Source: Nitrospira sp. (GTDB taxonomy: Bacteria > Nitrospirota > Nitrospiria > Nitrospirales > Nitrospiraceae). Taken from it: 64,000 nt of DNA. A model generated the notes under the pieces. The model did not search any database. It saw only the letters and a program-made list of their open reading frames with translations, and had not been told where the DNA came from. This document shows positions 37,572-45,763 of this stretch, piece after piece. Position 1 is the stretch's first letter; each line of letters opens with the position of its first letter. The position numbers and the translations under genes were made by a program. The DNA is taken from contig JAFEBH010000009.1 in the NCBI GenBank assembly GCA_018242765.1, positions 1-64,000 on the forward strand, written 5' to 3'.

Positions 37572-39815
37572 TTATTGACCTTCCTCCACATCTGATAAAG
37601 GAAGTGGGCTTAAAAATGTTGGAAGAGGACCTATACTGATTGAATCGGGGAATACAGATCCTCCGAAAACATATACATTCCCTCCTACTTCTGCTGTCGT
37701 TGTGGAATGTCTTGGAATTGGAACGGCCACTTGAGTTGCCCAAACATTGGAAGCAGGGTCGTATTCTTGTACGGTGTCATGAATGTCCGAGCCACTGTAG
37801 CCCCCGATCGCGTACAGCCTATTCTTCGCAGGGATCGCAACGAGCCTCATTTGGGAAAGACCGATTGGTGGTGAGGATTTGATAACCCATGTATCGGTGC
37901 CAGGAGAATATTCTGCAAACGAGTTGATCGTGAGTGCATAGAGTTTCCCACCCAATGACGCCACCGTATACTGGGCATTGCCGAAGGGTACCGGCGACTT
38001 GTTGGTGTCCCAAGTATTTGTCGCAGGATCGTACTCAAACGTCGCGAGGACGGGTGAGCTGGCGTTAAAGACGGTTAGATAGATCTTCCCATTAACTGCC
38101 GTGCCGGCGATAAAGCGATTGCCGAGAATAGGGTTCGCGGGATTACCAGTCGGCATTGGAGCCTTAGAGGTCCAGGTATTGGTCAACGGGTCATACTCCT
38201 CAGTTGCGTAGGAATAAGTTACTTGGTTGACGTTGACGTAATTCATACCTCCAATCGCGTAGATTTTATTGTTGATAGCTGCCACAACCGGAGAACGGCG
38301 CGCAGTAAGCATATCTGTTTTGGTCGTCCACGTATCCGTAGCCGGATCGTATTCTTCAGTTGTAGCCAATGTGCTTCCTGAGAATCCTCCGATGACATAG
38401 ACTTTGTTGTTCACGGCAGCAGCACCGGCTTCGAGGCGTGGTGTCGGCATTGGTGCTCTCGTGTGCCAACTGAGACCAAGAGGAGCTGTTGGCGTAGCGG
38501 AAGAGCCAAAGGACTCCTCGCTTTCTCGCCCCGCATCGGCTGCAGTCACAAAGAAGTAGTAGGTTTTGCCGTTGGTCAACCCAGTGATGGTATGGGGAGA
38601 TGTGACACTGATAAGCTTTGCCCCGTCGGGTAAGCTGGCATAGTTGCTGCGATCAAGTTTGATGTCGGAAGCCATGTAGAGGTTGTAGGAGGTGGCTCCG
38701 ACAACAGGATTCCACCGGACGGTGACTTGACCGTTGCCGGTCACGCTTGCATCTCCAGTAGGAATCTGGAGGACCGATCCAGGCGGAGGGAGTGAACCCT
38801 CTTCAACGGTTGCAAGAGGTGAGGGGAAGTCCTCGCTGGTATTTGACGATCCGCCAATTACATAAATTTTCCCCAGTGCCTCCCCAACTGCGGGCGAGAC
38901 ACGAGAAGAAGGAATAGAGGCTCTCAACGCCCAGTTTTGGGTATCAGGGTCATACTCTTCTACGAGGTTTACAGGAGACGAGTCTTGTCCTCCGCCGATA
39001 GAAAAGAGTTTCCCTTCCGCTGAGGTTAATCCGGTGCGGAACCGAGGAGCGGATGATAATGGAGGTTGGATAACCCAGCGATCTTTCACGGGATCATACT
39101 CCGCTAGTTCTCCAAAGTTGGAAAGGGCATACACCTTATTATCCAATGATGCCACGGTATATCGTGTGTAACTAAACGGGGGTTGTGTCTTACTTGTCCA
39201 TACATTGGTGACGGGATCGTACTCGAGAGAGTGTGTGAGTGGTAAGCCGCTTCCTGTTGCACTGTATGCCGCAATGTAGATCTTCCCGTTTGCGGTAGCC
39301 CCGCCAATGAAACGATTTCCAAGCACACCGTTGGCGGCTCCACCAGTCGGCATTGAGGCCTTCGTGGTCCAGGTGTCGGTGGCCGGATTATATTCTTCGG
39401 TCGAATATGAATAAACCAGTGCATTGACATCGGATGTAAAATTGACCCCGCCGATCGCATAGATCTTATTGTTTACGGCTGTGACCACGAGCTGGCGGCG
39501 AGGGGTTGGCATATCTGTTTTACGGGTCCAGGTATCCGTCGCGGGGTCATATTCCTCCACTGTTCGGAGAACTGATCCTGCGTATCCTCCAATGGCATAA
39601 AGCTTATTGTTGACTGTGGCCACACCAAATTCTGTACGAGGTGTCGGCATCGGTTTTTTGAGAGCCCATGTGATTGGGGGGCCGGCAGGTGTTAGCGACG
39701 AACCGGATGAGGGGACGCTTCCTCCTCCCCCACTGTTGGTACAGGCAAGAAGAAAAAAAGGAGTCAATAGGAACCCTGAACCGACAAAGCGTGTGAAGTA
39801 TTCACCAGAGATCAT
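37572..39815 (-). CDS. Kelch-Fn3-Kelch lipoprotein
   Basis: A 747-residue exported lipoprotein: signal with lipobox LLAC (Cys25), then a Gly/Ser-rich linker. Two Kelch propeller regions (about 50-340 and 455-740) share the pattern MPTPR..., VNNKLYAIGG, EEYDPATDTWTTKTDM and are clearly an internal duplication; between them lies one fibronectin type III domain (about 355-450). GAGGAG six bases before the ATG. Kelch propellers bind partners or sugars; the role here is unknown. Its linker style resembles the decayed lipoprotein at 34828. Confidence 0.88.
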   Translation of the reverse strand: MISGEYFTRFVGSGFLLTPFFLLACTNSGGGGSVPSSGSSLTPAGPPITWALKKPMPTPRTEFGVATVNNKLYAIGGYAGSVLRTVEEYDPATDTWTRKTDMPTPRRQLVVTAVNNKIYAIGGVNFTSDVNALVYSYSTEEYNPATDTWTTKASMPTGGAANGVLGNRFIGGATANGKIYIAAYSATGSGLPLTHSLEYDPVTNVWTSKTQPPFSYTRYTVASLDNKVYALSNFGELAEYDPVKDRWVIQPPLSSAPRFRTGLTSAEGKLFSIGGGQDSSPVNLVEEYDPDTQNWALRASIPSSRVSPAVGEALGKIYVIGGSSNTSEDFPSPLATVEEGSLPPPGSVLQIPTGDASVTGNGQVTVRWNPVVGATSYNLYMASDIKLDRSNYASLPDGAKLISVTSPHTITGLTNGKTYYFFVTAADAGRESEESFGSSATPTAPLGLSWHTRAPMPTPRLEAGAAAVNNKVYVIGGFSGSTLATTEEYDPATDTWTTKTDMLTARRSPVVAAINNKIYAIGGMNYVNVNQVTYSYATEEYDPLTNTWTSKAPMPTGNPANPILGNRFIAGTAVNGKIYLTVFNASSPVLATFEYDPATNTWDTNKSPVPFGNAQYTVASLGGKLYALTINSFAEYSPGTDTWVIKSSPPIGLSQMRLVAIPAKNRLYAIGGYSGSDIHDTVQEYDPASNVWATQVAVPIPRHSTTTAEVGGNVYVFGGSVFPDSISIGPLPTFLSPLPLSDVEEGQ

Positions 39816-39913
39816 GAGAGGCTCCTCATTTTTAGCCAGATCGGGCTACACTCTATGACTCGTATACACACCGATGCCATACAGCTTTGGAGGGGTTTAG
39901 CCTGTTGTCACGC

Positions 39914-39941
39914 TACAGTTCTCTCCGCCCTCAGCCGATAG
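39914..39941 (+). promoter_or_regulatory. Sigma-28-like promoter of HDOD gene 1
   Basis: TACAGTTC (39914-39921), 12-base spacer, GCCGATAG (39934-39941), close to the FliA consensus TAAAGTTT and GCCGATAA. A start near 39948 would leave a leader of about 55 bases. The same layout is found before the other two HDOD genes. Confidence 0.6.
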
Positions 39942-40002
39942 AGAAAGCGACGGCCTCTCTGTATAAACAAGGAGAGGTGTCCAACGGCGAGGAGTCTCGA
40001 CC

Positions 40003-40860
40003 ATGCCAACAGCACAAGAACTGGTGCAGTCCTGTACGTCCATTTTTACCTTGCCGGAGATCTATTTTCGCGTACGGGAGGTGGTGGACGACTCCAATTC
40101 GACCATGGGCGATCTTGCCGAGGTCCTGAAGCTGGATCCGGCCATTTCAGCCAGGCTGCTCCGAATCGTGAATAGCCCTATCTATGGGTTTCCTAAACAA
40201 ATCGATACGATTTCCCGTGCCGTCAGTTTGCTCGGGACACAGGCCATCATCGACCTTGTCACGACGACGACGATCGGCAGGACGTTTGCCGGGGTCCCGA
40301 TTCAACTGATGGATGTGTCGAAGTTCTGGCAGCGAAGCGTCCTCTGCGCCTTGTTGGCCGGAAAGATTGCCAAGTCATGTAAAATCAAGGACAGCGAGCG
40401 CTACTTCGTGGAAGGTCTCCTGAGGGATTTGGGACACTATGTGCTTTACCAATACGCCCCGCAGCGGGCCCAGTCCGCGCTCATTGAAGCAGGTTATCTG
40501 GAAATCTCCCTGGCTGAAGTGGAACGGTCCAACATTGGGTGTGACTTCGCGGAAGTCGGGGCTGAGCTCGTTCACTCCTGGGGCATGCCTCCGCAGATTG
40601 AACAGGCCATCCGTCATCAGCTTGACCCGAACGAGGCTGGTGACTATATCCAGCATGCGTCCATTGTGCATTTGGCTGGAGAGGTCGTCGAGTATGAGGA
40701 GCGTGACCCGAAGCGGCGACCCGCCGAAGTACCGTTTAGTCCGCAGGCGATGAAGGCAACAGGATTTGTGTTGGCCGATCTACCGGAACTGCTGACGGAT
40801 GCTCAAGGACAGTTGAACGACATGCTTGCACTGGTCTATCCGCAAGCCGTTGCCGCGTAA
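40003..40860 (+). CDS. HDOD domain signalling protein 1
   Basis: A 285-residue cytoplasmic protein made of one HDOD domain (about 15-215), a degenerate HD-family output module found in signalling proteins. Typical stretches are LAEVLKLDPAISARLLRIVNSP, TISRAVSLLGTQAIIDLV and GLLRDLGHYVLYQ. No receiver or GGDEF domain is attached. It is a close paralogue of the protein at 43207 (same length, same segments). GGCGAGGAG upstream of the ATG. Confidence 0.9.
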   Translation: MPTAQELVQSCTSIFTLPEIYFRVREVVDDSNSTMGDLAEVLKLDPAISARLLRIVNSPIYGFPKQIDTISRAVSLLGTQAIIDLVTTTTIGRTFAGVPIQLMDVSKFWQRSVLCALLAGKIAKSCKIKDSERYFVEGLLRDLGHYVLYQYAPQRAQSALIEAGYLEISLAEVERSNIGCDFAEVGAELVHSWGMPPQIEQAIRHQLDPNEAGDYIQHASIVHLAGEVVEYEERDPKRRPAEVPFSPQAMKATGFVLADLPELLTDAQGQLNDMLALVYPQAVAA

Positions 40861-40998
40861 GCGCAGCCGGAATCTGTCTGCGTACCGAGCTCAGTCCAAC
40901 CTTGATCATGGTGTGCCTACCCTGGCCGCAGAAAAACTGTTTCGGCGAGGCATAATCGTCCAACAATGGACGATCTTGAGCCTACTCACGAACGTCCT
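40861..40998. other. Gene-free stretch with hairpin
   Basis: A perfect hairpin ATCGTCCA-ACAA-TGGACGAT (40955-40974) without T run lies 95 bases behind HDOD gene 1 and may mark its 3' end. No gene is recognised between HDOD gene 1 and the next one (40861-41226). Confidence 0.5.
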
Positions 40999-41144
40999 CA
41001 GGATGCTCAATAGGACCGTCTAGCTTCCTCCCCCACTCGCCGCGACGCTGGAGTCATATACCAAGTGTTGCTCGCCTCACTCTTTCTCCCTGTGAGCCTT
41101 TGAGCGGTGCGAGAACGTTGCGGGCGAGTTTGTGCAGCATTCTG
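40999..41144. repeat. Dispersed intergenic repeat, copy B
   Basis: Bounded by CAGGATGCT on the left and its imperfect inverse AGCATTCTG on the right. The right 53 bases (41092-41144) read in reverse match copy A at 33048-33100 (39 of 53). It fills the space between two convergent HDOD genes. Confidence 0.6.
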
Positions 41145-41226
41145 GTAGAGCCGGATATGCTGTTTAATCCGCCTGAGAATGGAGCAGTCTGACGGCGGAG
41201 TGCGTCCTTCATTGCTTCGTGTCGAG

Positions 41227-42804
41227 TCAGAGGATTCCGGCTAAACGATTCATTCCCAATGTCGTCTGGGTAAAGAACAACTGAAAGGCCTGGTAGTCCT
41301 GAGACTGCGTTGGCGGACGGCCTGGTCCTCGATCACAGTAGACAAGGCCGATGGGTCTCACCCCCACTCGCAATGGGGCGAGGATGGCTGATGTAGGGTG
41401 CCAGACATCAAGAAAGTCTTGTTTGAAGGTCCCAACGGGCTGGTCTGAAAAATTTGGAACCAGGAGTGGGTCGACACGCTTGAGAACCGAGAGAAAAAAC
41501 TGATGTTCTCGGCTCAGTGAACCAGAAAGGGACGAAAGGTGAGGCGCCAGAGGAGCGACGCCCAACGCCAGCTTTCCAACCAGGAGATCACTGTCACCTA
41601 GATTGAGAAGTGCCAGCCCGACACGGCCGAATCCGGCGTCCCGGTGGAGCGATTGGATGAACATTCCAAGGAGGCTGTTCAGGTCAATCGCCCGCTGTAA
41701 CGAGTCCTGAAATACCTGCAAGGTTTCGAATGGGTTGTTCCGAATGGGTACGCTCGGCTCATCTTGGAGGGGGGAAGCTTTCTGAGGGGAGCGTGTTTGG
41801 TCTTCACGGGGTATGGTCTTGGTTGAAGATTGGAGCGTGGACGATTCGGCGGAGTGCTGCCCGTTCAATGGCACCTGAAGATCGTGAAGCGAATCAATGA
41901 CCAACCCCATGGAACGAGTGAGCTGGCGACCTCGGTCCAAGGCCTGGGTCATCAATTCTTTAAACCGTCCTGAAGACAGCCCGCTTCCGATCCGGAGCGT
42001 TCGCCTCGCTTCTTCAACGGCCGTGGGGGAATTGAAATCTGCCATCGCGTCGATGAGCCGGATTGAGCCCACCACGAGACCGCGATACGTCTGTGGCGGG
42101 GTTTGCCAACGCTCAACCGGCGACTCTCCTGCGCCGTCAAAGAGGTCGACAAGATGATCGGGGAGGTTCCACAGTCGAGCCAAGGCTCGGGCCAAGGTCA
42201 ACCGAGGAACCCCGATGAGTCTGGTCTCCTGACTGATCCGTTCGGCCGGTTGCTTCACGTTCCTGGAGATCGCCTGAAGCGCTTCAAAGAGATCCGGATC
42301 TTGATAGGCAACGGCTAAATCTCCGATCGAGTACAGGAGTGCGGCGGTAAATAATTGACTGGGTTGCGGGTAATTGATAGCCGTTCCAAGCTCATTGGCG
42401 TAGGTGGCAGAGACAAGGGACTTGGCGATCAATGTTCGGAGTTCTTGCTGGCGAGCCGGCCAATGATGTAACTGCTCGACCAGATGTGCGGCGGCGACGA
42501 GAGCACGAACAGTATCGAGTCCAAGCCAGCTTACGGCATGAGGGATGGCGCCGATCGTCTGGCGTGGGCTGTACGCGATACTGTTGGCCACTTGCAGGAC
42601 TTTGCAGGTGAGCCCATGGTCTCGGCTGATCACGTGGGTCAGGTTGTCGGGAGTGGACTGTGGGTTTGCATCATTCAAGATTTGTTGACAGGTGGATTGG
42701 AGAATCGGAAGGCAACGTCCGGATTCATCGAACAGTGGCTTCAGCTTCGGGCATAGTCGAGGGCGGATCGAGTCGATGAGGGTTGATTCCGTGGACGAAG
42801 GCAT
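41227..42804 (-). CDS. HDOD-GAF-like signalling protein
   Basis: A 525-residue protein. An HDOD domain covers about residues 20-220 (VISRDHGLTCKVLQVANSIAYS, IGAIPHAVSWLGLDTVRALV, ALLYSIGDLAVAYQ in parts). After a variable linker (about 300-350) the C-terminal part (about 355-520) looks like a GAF-type sensory domain (VFQDSLQRAIDLNSLLGMFIQSLHRDAGFGRVGLALLN; IGLVYCDRG). Minus strand, divergent from HDOD gene 3. The GAF call is by pattern only. Confidence 0.8.
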   Translation of the reverse strand: MPSSTESTLIDSIRPRLCPKLKPLFDESGRCLPILQSTCQQILNDANPQSTPDNLTHVISRDHGLTCKVLQVANSIAYSPRQTIGAIPHAVSWLGLDTVRALVAAAHLVEQLHHWPARQQELRTLIAKSLVSATYANELGTAINYPQPSQLFTAALLYSIGDLAVAYQDPDLFEALQAISRNVKQPAERISQETRLIGVPRLTLARALARLWNLPDHLVDLFDGAGESPVERWQTPPQTYRGLVVGSIRLIDAMADFNSPTAVEEARRTLRIGSGLSSGRFKELMTQALDRGRQLTRSMGLVIDSLHDLQVPLNGQHSAESSTLQSSTKTIPREDQTRSPQKASPLQDEPSVPIRNNPFETLQVFQDSLQRAIDLNSLLGMFIQSLHRDAGFGRVGLALLNLGDSDLLVGKLALGVAPLAPHLSSLSGSLSREHQFFLSVLKRVDPLLVPNFSDQPVGTFKQDFLDVWHPTSAILAPLRVGVRPIGLVYCDRGPGRPPTQSQDYQAFQLFFTQTTLGMNRLAGIL

Positions 42805-42832
42805 AGGAGTTCCCGGCTAAAAGCTAGACACT

Positions 42833-42860
42833 GTATCGGTGAAAGTCTCTTCCAGCTTGA
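42833..42860 (-). promoter_or_regulatory. Sigma-28-like promoter of the HDOD-GAF gene
   Basis: On the minus strand TCAAGCTG (-35, 42860-42853), 12-base spacer, ACCGATAC (-10, 42840-42833). It is weaker at -35 than the other two sites but has the same CCGATA core and the same spacing. The predicted leader is about 20 bases. Confidence 0.45.
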
Positions 42861-43127
42861 GACGTAAGTACCGAGAAGGGGTAACGAACGGGACTTTGTA
42901 AGAGGACGAAGCGGCCTCGGGGAGTGGTGCGACCGGTCGGACAATCCAAGTCGGGCCACAACGGTCTCCATCGGTGCTTGTGCCGCCGGTCTCAGTGTGT
43001 TCGATTCATGTCGTGCTCGAAAAAAATGCGGCATGCGGAGAATTACAATCTGATGGTCGACTTAGTCCATCGGGACTAGAATTGAATGTGATGGGGGCAC
43101 GTGCGCAGTCTCGTAGCCTGCCGCCAC
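42861..43127. other. Divergent intergenic region between two HDOD genes
   Basis: The 402 bases between the start codons (42805-43206) hold the two promoter candidates listed separately and no gene. Nothing else stands out in this central part. Confidence 0.5.
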
Positions 43128-43155
43128 GATAGTTTTGCCCATTCCTGACCGATAG
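43128..43155 (+). promoter_or_regulatory. Sigma-28-like promoter of HDOD gene 3
   Basis: GATAGTTT (43128-43135), 12-base spacer, ACCGATAG (43148-43155). Same geometry as before HDOD gene 1; a start near 43162 leaves a leader of about 45 bases. Confidence 0.55.
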
Positions 43156-43206
43156 AGAAGATGGAGAGCCGGTCTGCATCGACAGGCAAGAAGGAGGGGC
43201 TCCGCT

Positions 43207-44064
43207 ATGCCGTTGGCGAGTGAATTGGTCCAAGCGTGCACCACAGTGTCGACATTGCCGGAGGTGTTTTGTCGTGTGCGAGATGTGGTGGACGATCCCG
43301 ACGTCACCATGGGAGATCGAGTGAAAGCGCTTCAGCTGGATCCGGTCATCGCGGTCAGGCTGCTTCGTATGGCCAATAACCCACCGTATGGGTCATCCAG
43401 GCAGGTCGGCACCGTGACCGGCGCGGTTCAACTTCTTGGGAAGCAAGTCATCAACGACTTCGTCGCGACGACGACCGTCGGACGAACCTTCGCCGGAATG
43501 CCGGTTGACCTGATGGATCTGTCGAAATTCTGGAGAAAAAGCCTCTTTTGCGCGCTGCTGGCTCGAACAATCGCGAAGTTCTGTGGCGTTGATGATCAAG
43601 AACAACCGTACATGGCCGGCCTTTTTCGCGATATCGGCCATTGTGTCTTGTACCAGACTGTTCCGCAGCGGGCCCAGTCGGCCCTGATTGAGGCGGGGTA
43701 TCTGGAAGCATCCCTGGCTGAAGTGGAACAGTCCAATATCGGGTGCGACTTTGCAGAGGTCGGAGCGGAACTCATCCGATCCTGGGGCTTGCCTGTACAA
43801 ATCGAACAAGCGGTTCGGTGTCAACTGAGTCCAAAGGATGCCGGTGAATTCATCGTGTTGGCATCGATTGTCCATCTGGCCGGTGTCGTTGCCGACTACG
43901 AAGAACTCGATCCTGCTCGTCGCCCTACGACCCTCCCTTTCAGTCCCCAGGCCATCGCGGCCACAGGGTTTGTGGCAGCCAAACTCCCAGCACTCCTCGC
44001 GCAAGCCCGAGCTCAGCAGCAAGAGACGCTGGCCATTGTGCAGCCGTACACCATGGCTGCGTAG
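43207..44064 (+). CDS. HDOD domain signalling protein 3
   Basis: A 285-residue single HDOD-domain protein, paralogue of the one at 40003 (same length; shared stretches include RTFAGMPVDLMDLSKFWRKSL versus RTFAGVPIQLMDVSKFWQRS, and RAQSALIEAGYLE). Probably the product of a duplication that spans the HDOD-GAF gene. AAGGAGG lies upstream of ATG 43207. It is followed by a LuxR-type DNA-binding fragment. Confidence 0.9.
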   Translation: MPLASELVQACTTVSTLPEVFCRVRDVVDDPDVTMGDRVKALQLDPVIAVRLLRMANNPPYGSSRQVGTVTGAVQLLGKQVINDFVATTTVGRTFAGMPVDLMDLSKFWRKSLFCALLARTIAKFCGVDDQEQPYMAGLFRDIGHCVLYQTVPQRAQSALIEAGYLEASLAEVEQSNIGCDFAEVGAELIRSWGLPVQIEQAVRCQLSPKDAGEFIVLASIVHLAGVVADYEELDPARRPTTLPFSPQAIAATGFVAAKLPALLAQARAQQQETLAIVQPYTMAA

Positions 44065-44086
44065 TACGTTGGAAGAGTGTGCGTGA

Positions 44087-44332
44087 ATGGGCGTGGCATC
44101 AAGATCCCACACGCACTATTCCACAGAGCGGCCTTCCAGGAAGATCTTGATCTGGGTTGTGCAGGGCAAGACCAATTCGGAGATCGGTACGATTCTCGGC
44201 ATCAGCCCGCGCACTGTACACAAGCATTTGGGACGAATCTATGTGCGGCTCGGCGTGGAAAACCGCCATGCGGCAATGGCGCTTGTGATGGAGATGACGC
44301 GGCAGGGGTACTCAGGGAATAGTCAGAGCTGA
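44087..44332 (+). pseudogene. Orphan LuxR-type HTH fragment
   Basis: The 81-codon frame has, from about residue 12, the C-terminal LuxR/FixJ DNA-binding domain: ILIWVVQGKTNSEIGTILG and SPRTVHKHLGRIYVRLGVEN (about residues 20-60). The first helix is corrupted (STERPSRKIL where LTxREREIL is expected) and no receiver or sensor domain precedes it. It therefore looks like the tail of a lost response regulator. Expression as a stand-alone regulator is possible but there is no good ribosome site. Confidence 0.65.
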
Positions 44333-44469
44333 TCCTCCATGGCCGATGCACTTCAGTGTGCTGTTCCTGAGGCTATGAGGCGACCTGAAAATGTGTGCTC
44401 CGATTGCCCCTTTGGTGAGCACGGCAATGCCGCGTCTCTTCTAAGCCTGCCAATCGCGTGTGTGCTTAA

Positions 44470-44655
44470 TCAGAGCAGCCGATCCGGATAATCGAAGATG
44501 ATACCGTCGACGCCCATGCCTTAACTGTCTGAATGTCGGCTGGGTTGTTGATGGTGTAGATGAGGACGCGGAGTGAGTAATCGTGCAGCGTCTTGAGAAA
44601 TGACGATGTGAGCGTCTCGAATGCCACGCTGACAGGGTGGCTTGCGCGTGAGGGT
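44470..44655 (-). pseudogene. Glycerophosphodiester phosphodiesterase C-terminal remnant, copy 1
   Basis: Read on the minus strand, the DNA encodes SVAFETLTSSFLKTLHDYS, LRVLIYTINNPADIQTVKA and, after a one-base deletion near 44518, GVDGIIFDYPDRLL followed by a stop at 44470. This is the end of the GDPD TIM barrel (last strand and GVDGIITD-type loop). The catalytic N-terminal part is absent and an in-frame stop lies upstream. It closely resembles copy 2 at 45582. Confidence 0.7.
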
Positions 44656-44729
44656 TATGCAAGATTTCCCTTTCTAATTCTCAGATCGCCCTCTCCTTAG
44701 TACAGTATTTTCCGTGGGGAGGTTGTCTG

Positions 44730-45503
44730 ATGCTTTGGGTTTCTCCCAAGAGAGTCGCGCAGATTCTTGGGGGCGCGATCACTATTCTTTCGCTTGCCGG
44801 GCTAGGAACTCAGTGGATTCGGTACACGTTTGGACACGATTATCAACGGGGACTGAATTGGCTGTTTACTCTCGATCTGGAAGGGAATCTTCCGGCGTGG
44901 TACTCTTCGACAGCTCTCGCCTTGGCGGCAACACTCTTGAGTTTGATCGGAGCGCGGAAGAAAGACCAAGGTGCGAGCTATGCCAACCATTGGTTTGCTC
45001 TCTGCATTATTTTTTTCTACTTATCGATTGATGAAGCCATCTCCATTCATGAGAAAGCAGGCAGCATCTTTGCCCCATTTCAATTGACGGGAGTTTTCTA
45101 CTACAACTGGGTCATCCTTGGTATTGGCTTCGTGGTTGTAGTTGGTCTCTCGTACCTTCGCTTTCTCATGGCACTGCCTCCGGTTCACCGTTGGAGATTC
45201 ATTTGTGCAGGTACTGTCTATGTGACCGGCGCCTTAGCAGTTGAAATGATCGAAGCTAGGTGGGCTTCTCTCCATGGGCCAGGCAATCTCATCTATGCGA
45301 CCTTCGTGTGGATCGAAGAAACCTTAGAAATGGTCGGAGTCGCGGTGTTTATCTATGCGCTGTGGGTCTATATCGAAGAAGAGATAGCAAGCATGATCCT
45401 AACGGTCCCACCTTCTCTTTCTCGCGGACAAACCGTCACACGCAATCCTGGGCGTCTTCACTCAGTCGATGATCAGTATCGCCCGACTGGTACCGACAAT
45501 TGA
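44730..45503 (+). CDS. Multi-pass membrane protein of unknown function
   Basis: A 257-residue protein with about six hydrophobic segments (roughly 10-30, 56-76, 88-105, 120-145, 155-175, 195-220) and a polar C-terminal tail. Charged residues within helices include FFYLSIDEAISIHEKAG (D, E, H) and VEMIEARWASLHG, which could form a polar site in the membrane. No family is recognised. GGGGAGG nine bases before the ATG. It lies between two phosphodiesterase remnants on the other strand. Confidence 0.75.
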   Translation: MLWVSPKRVAQILGGAITILSLAGLGTQWIRYTFGHDYQRGLNWLFTLDLEGNLPAWYSSTALALAATLLSLIGARKKDQGASYANHWFALCIIFFYLSIDEAISIHEKAGSIFAPFQLTGVFYYNWVILGIGFVVVVGLSYLRFLMALPPVHRWRFICAGTVYVTGALAVEMIEARWASLHGPGNLIYATFVWIEETLEMVGVAVFIYALWVYIEEEIASMILTVPPSLSRGQTVTRNPGRLHSVDDQYRPTGTDN

Positions 45504-45581
45504 GGCCTCGCTGGCGGGATGTAAGGCGAGGTCGTTGCCGTGCTCTATGATGAGGACTTCTTGGAACGTCATAGTTACAAC

Positions 45582-45742
45582 TCACTTGTTACTCAAGCAG
45601 AGCAGGCGTGCCGGATAGTCCGAAATGATGCCGTCTATGCCCATGGCCTTGGCTGTTTGAATGTCAGCCGGTTCGTTGACGGTGTAGACGAAGACTCGAA
45701 GCGCACGGTCGTGAAGGGTCTTGAGTAGCGAGAGACTGGAGT
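45582..45742 (-). pseudogene. Glycerophosphodiester phosphodiesterase C-terminal remnant, copy 2
   Basis: Minus-strand reading: SLLKTLHDRALRVFVYTVNE, PADIQTAKAMGIDGIISDYP, ARLLCLSNK and a stop at 45582. Frame is intact here, unlike copy 1, but again only the last 50 or so residues of the enzyme remain and no start codon or ribosome site precedes them. Confidence 0.7.
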
Positions 45743-45763
45743 ATCTCAATAATCATTACAGAA

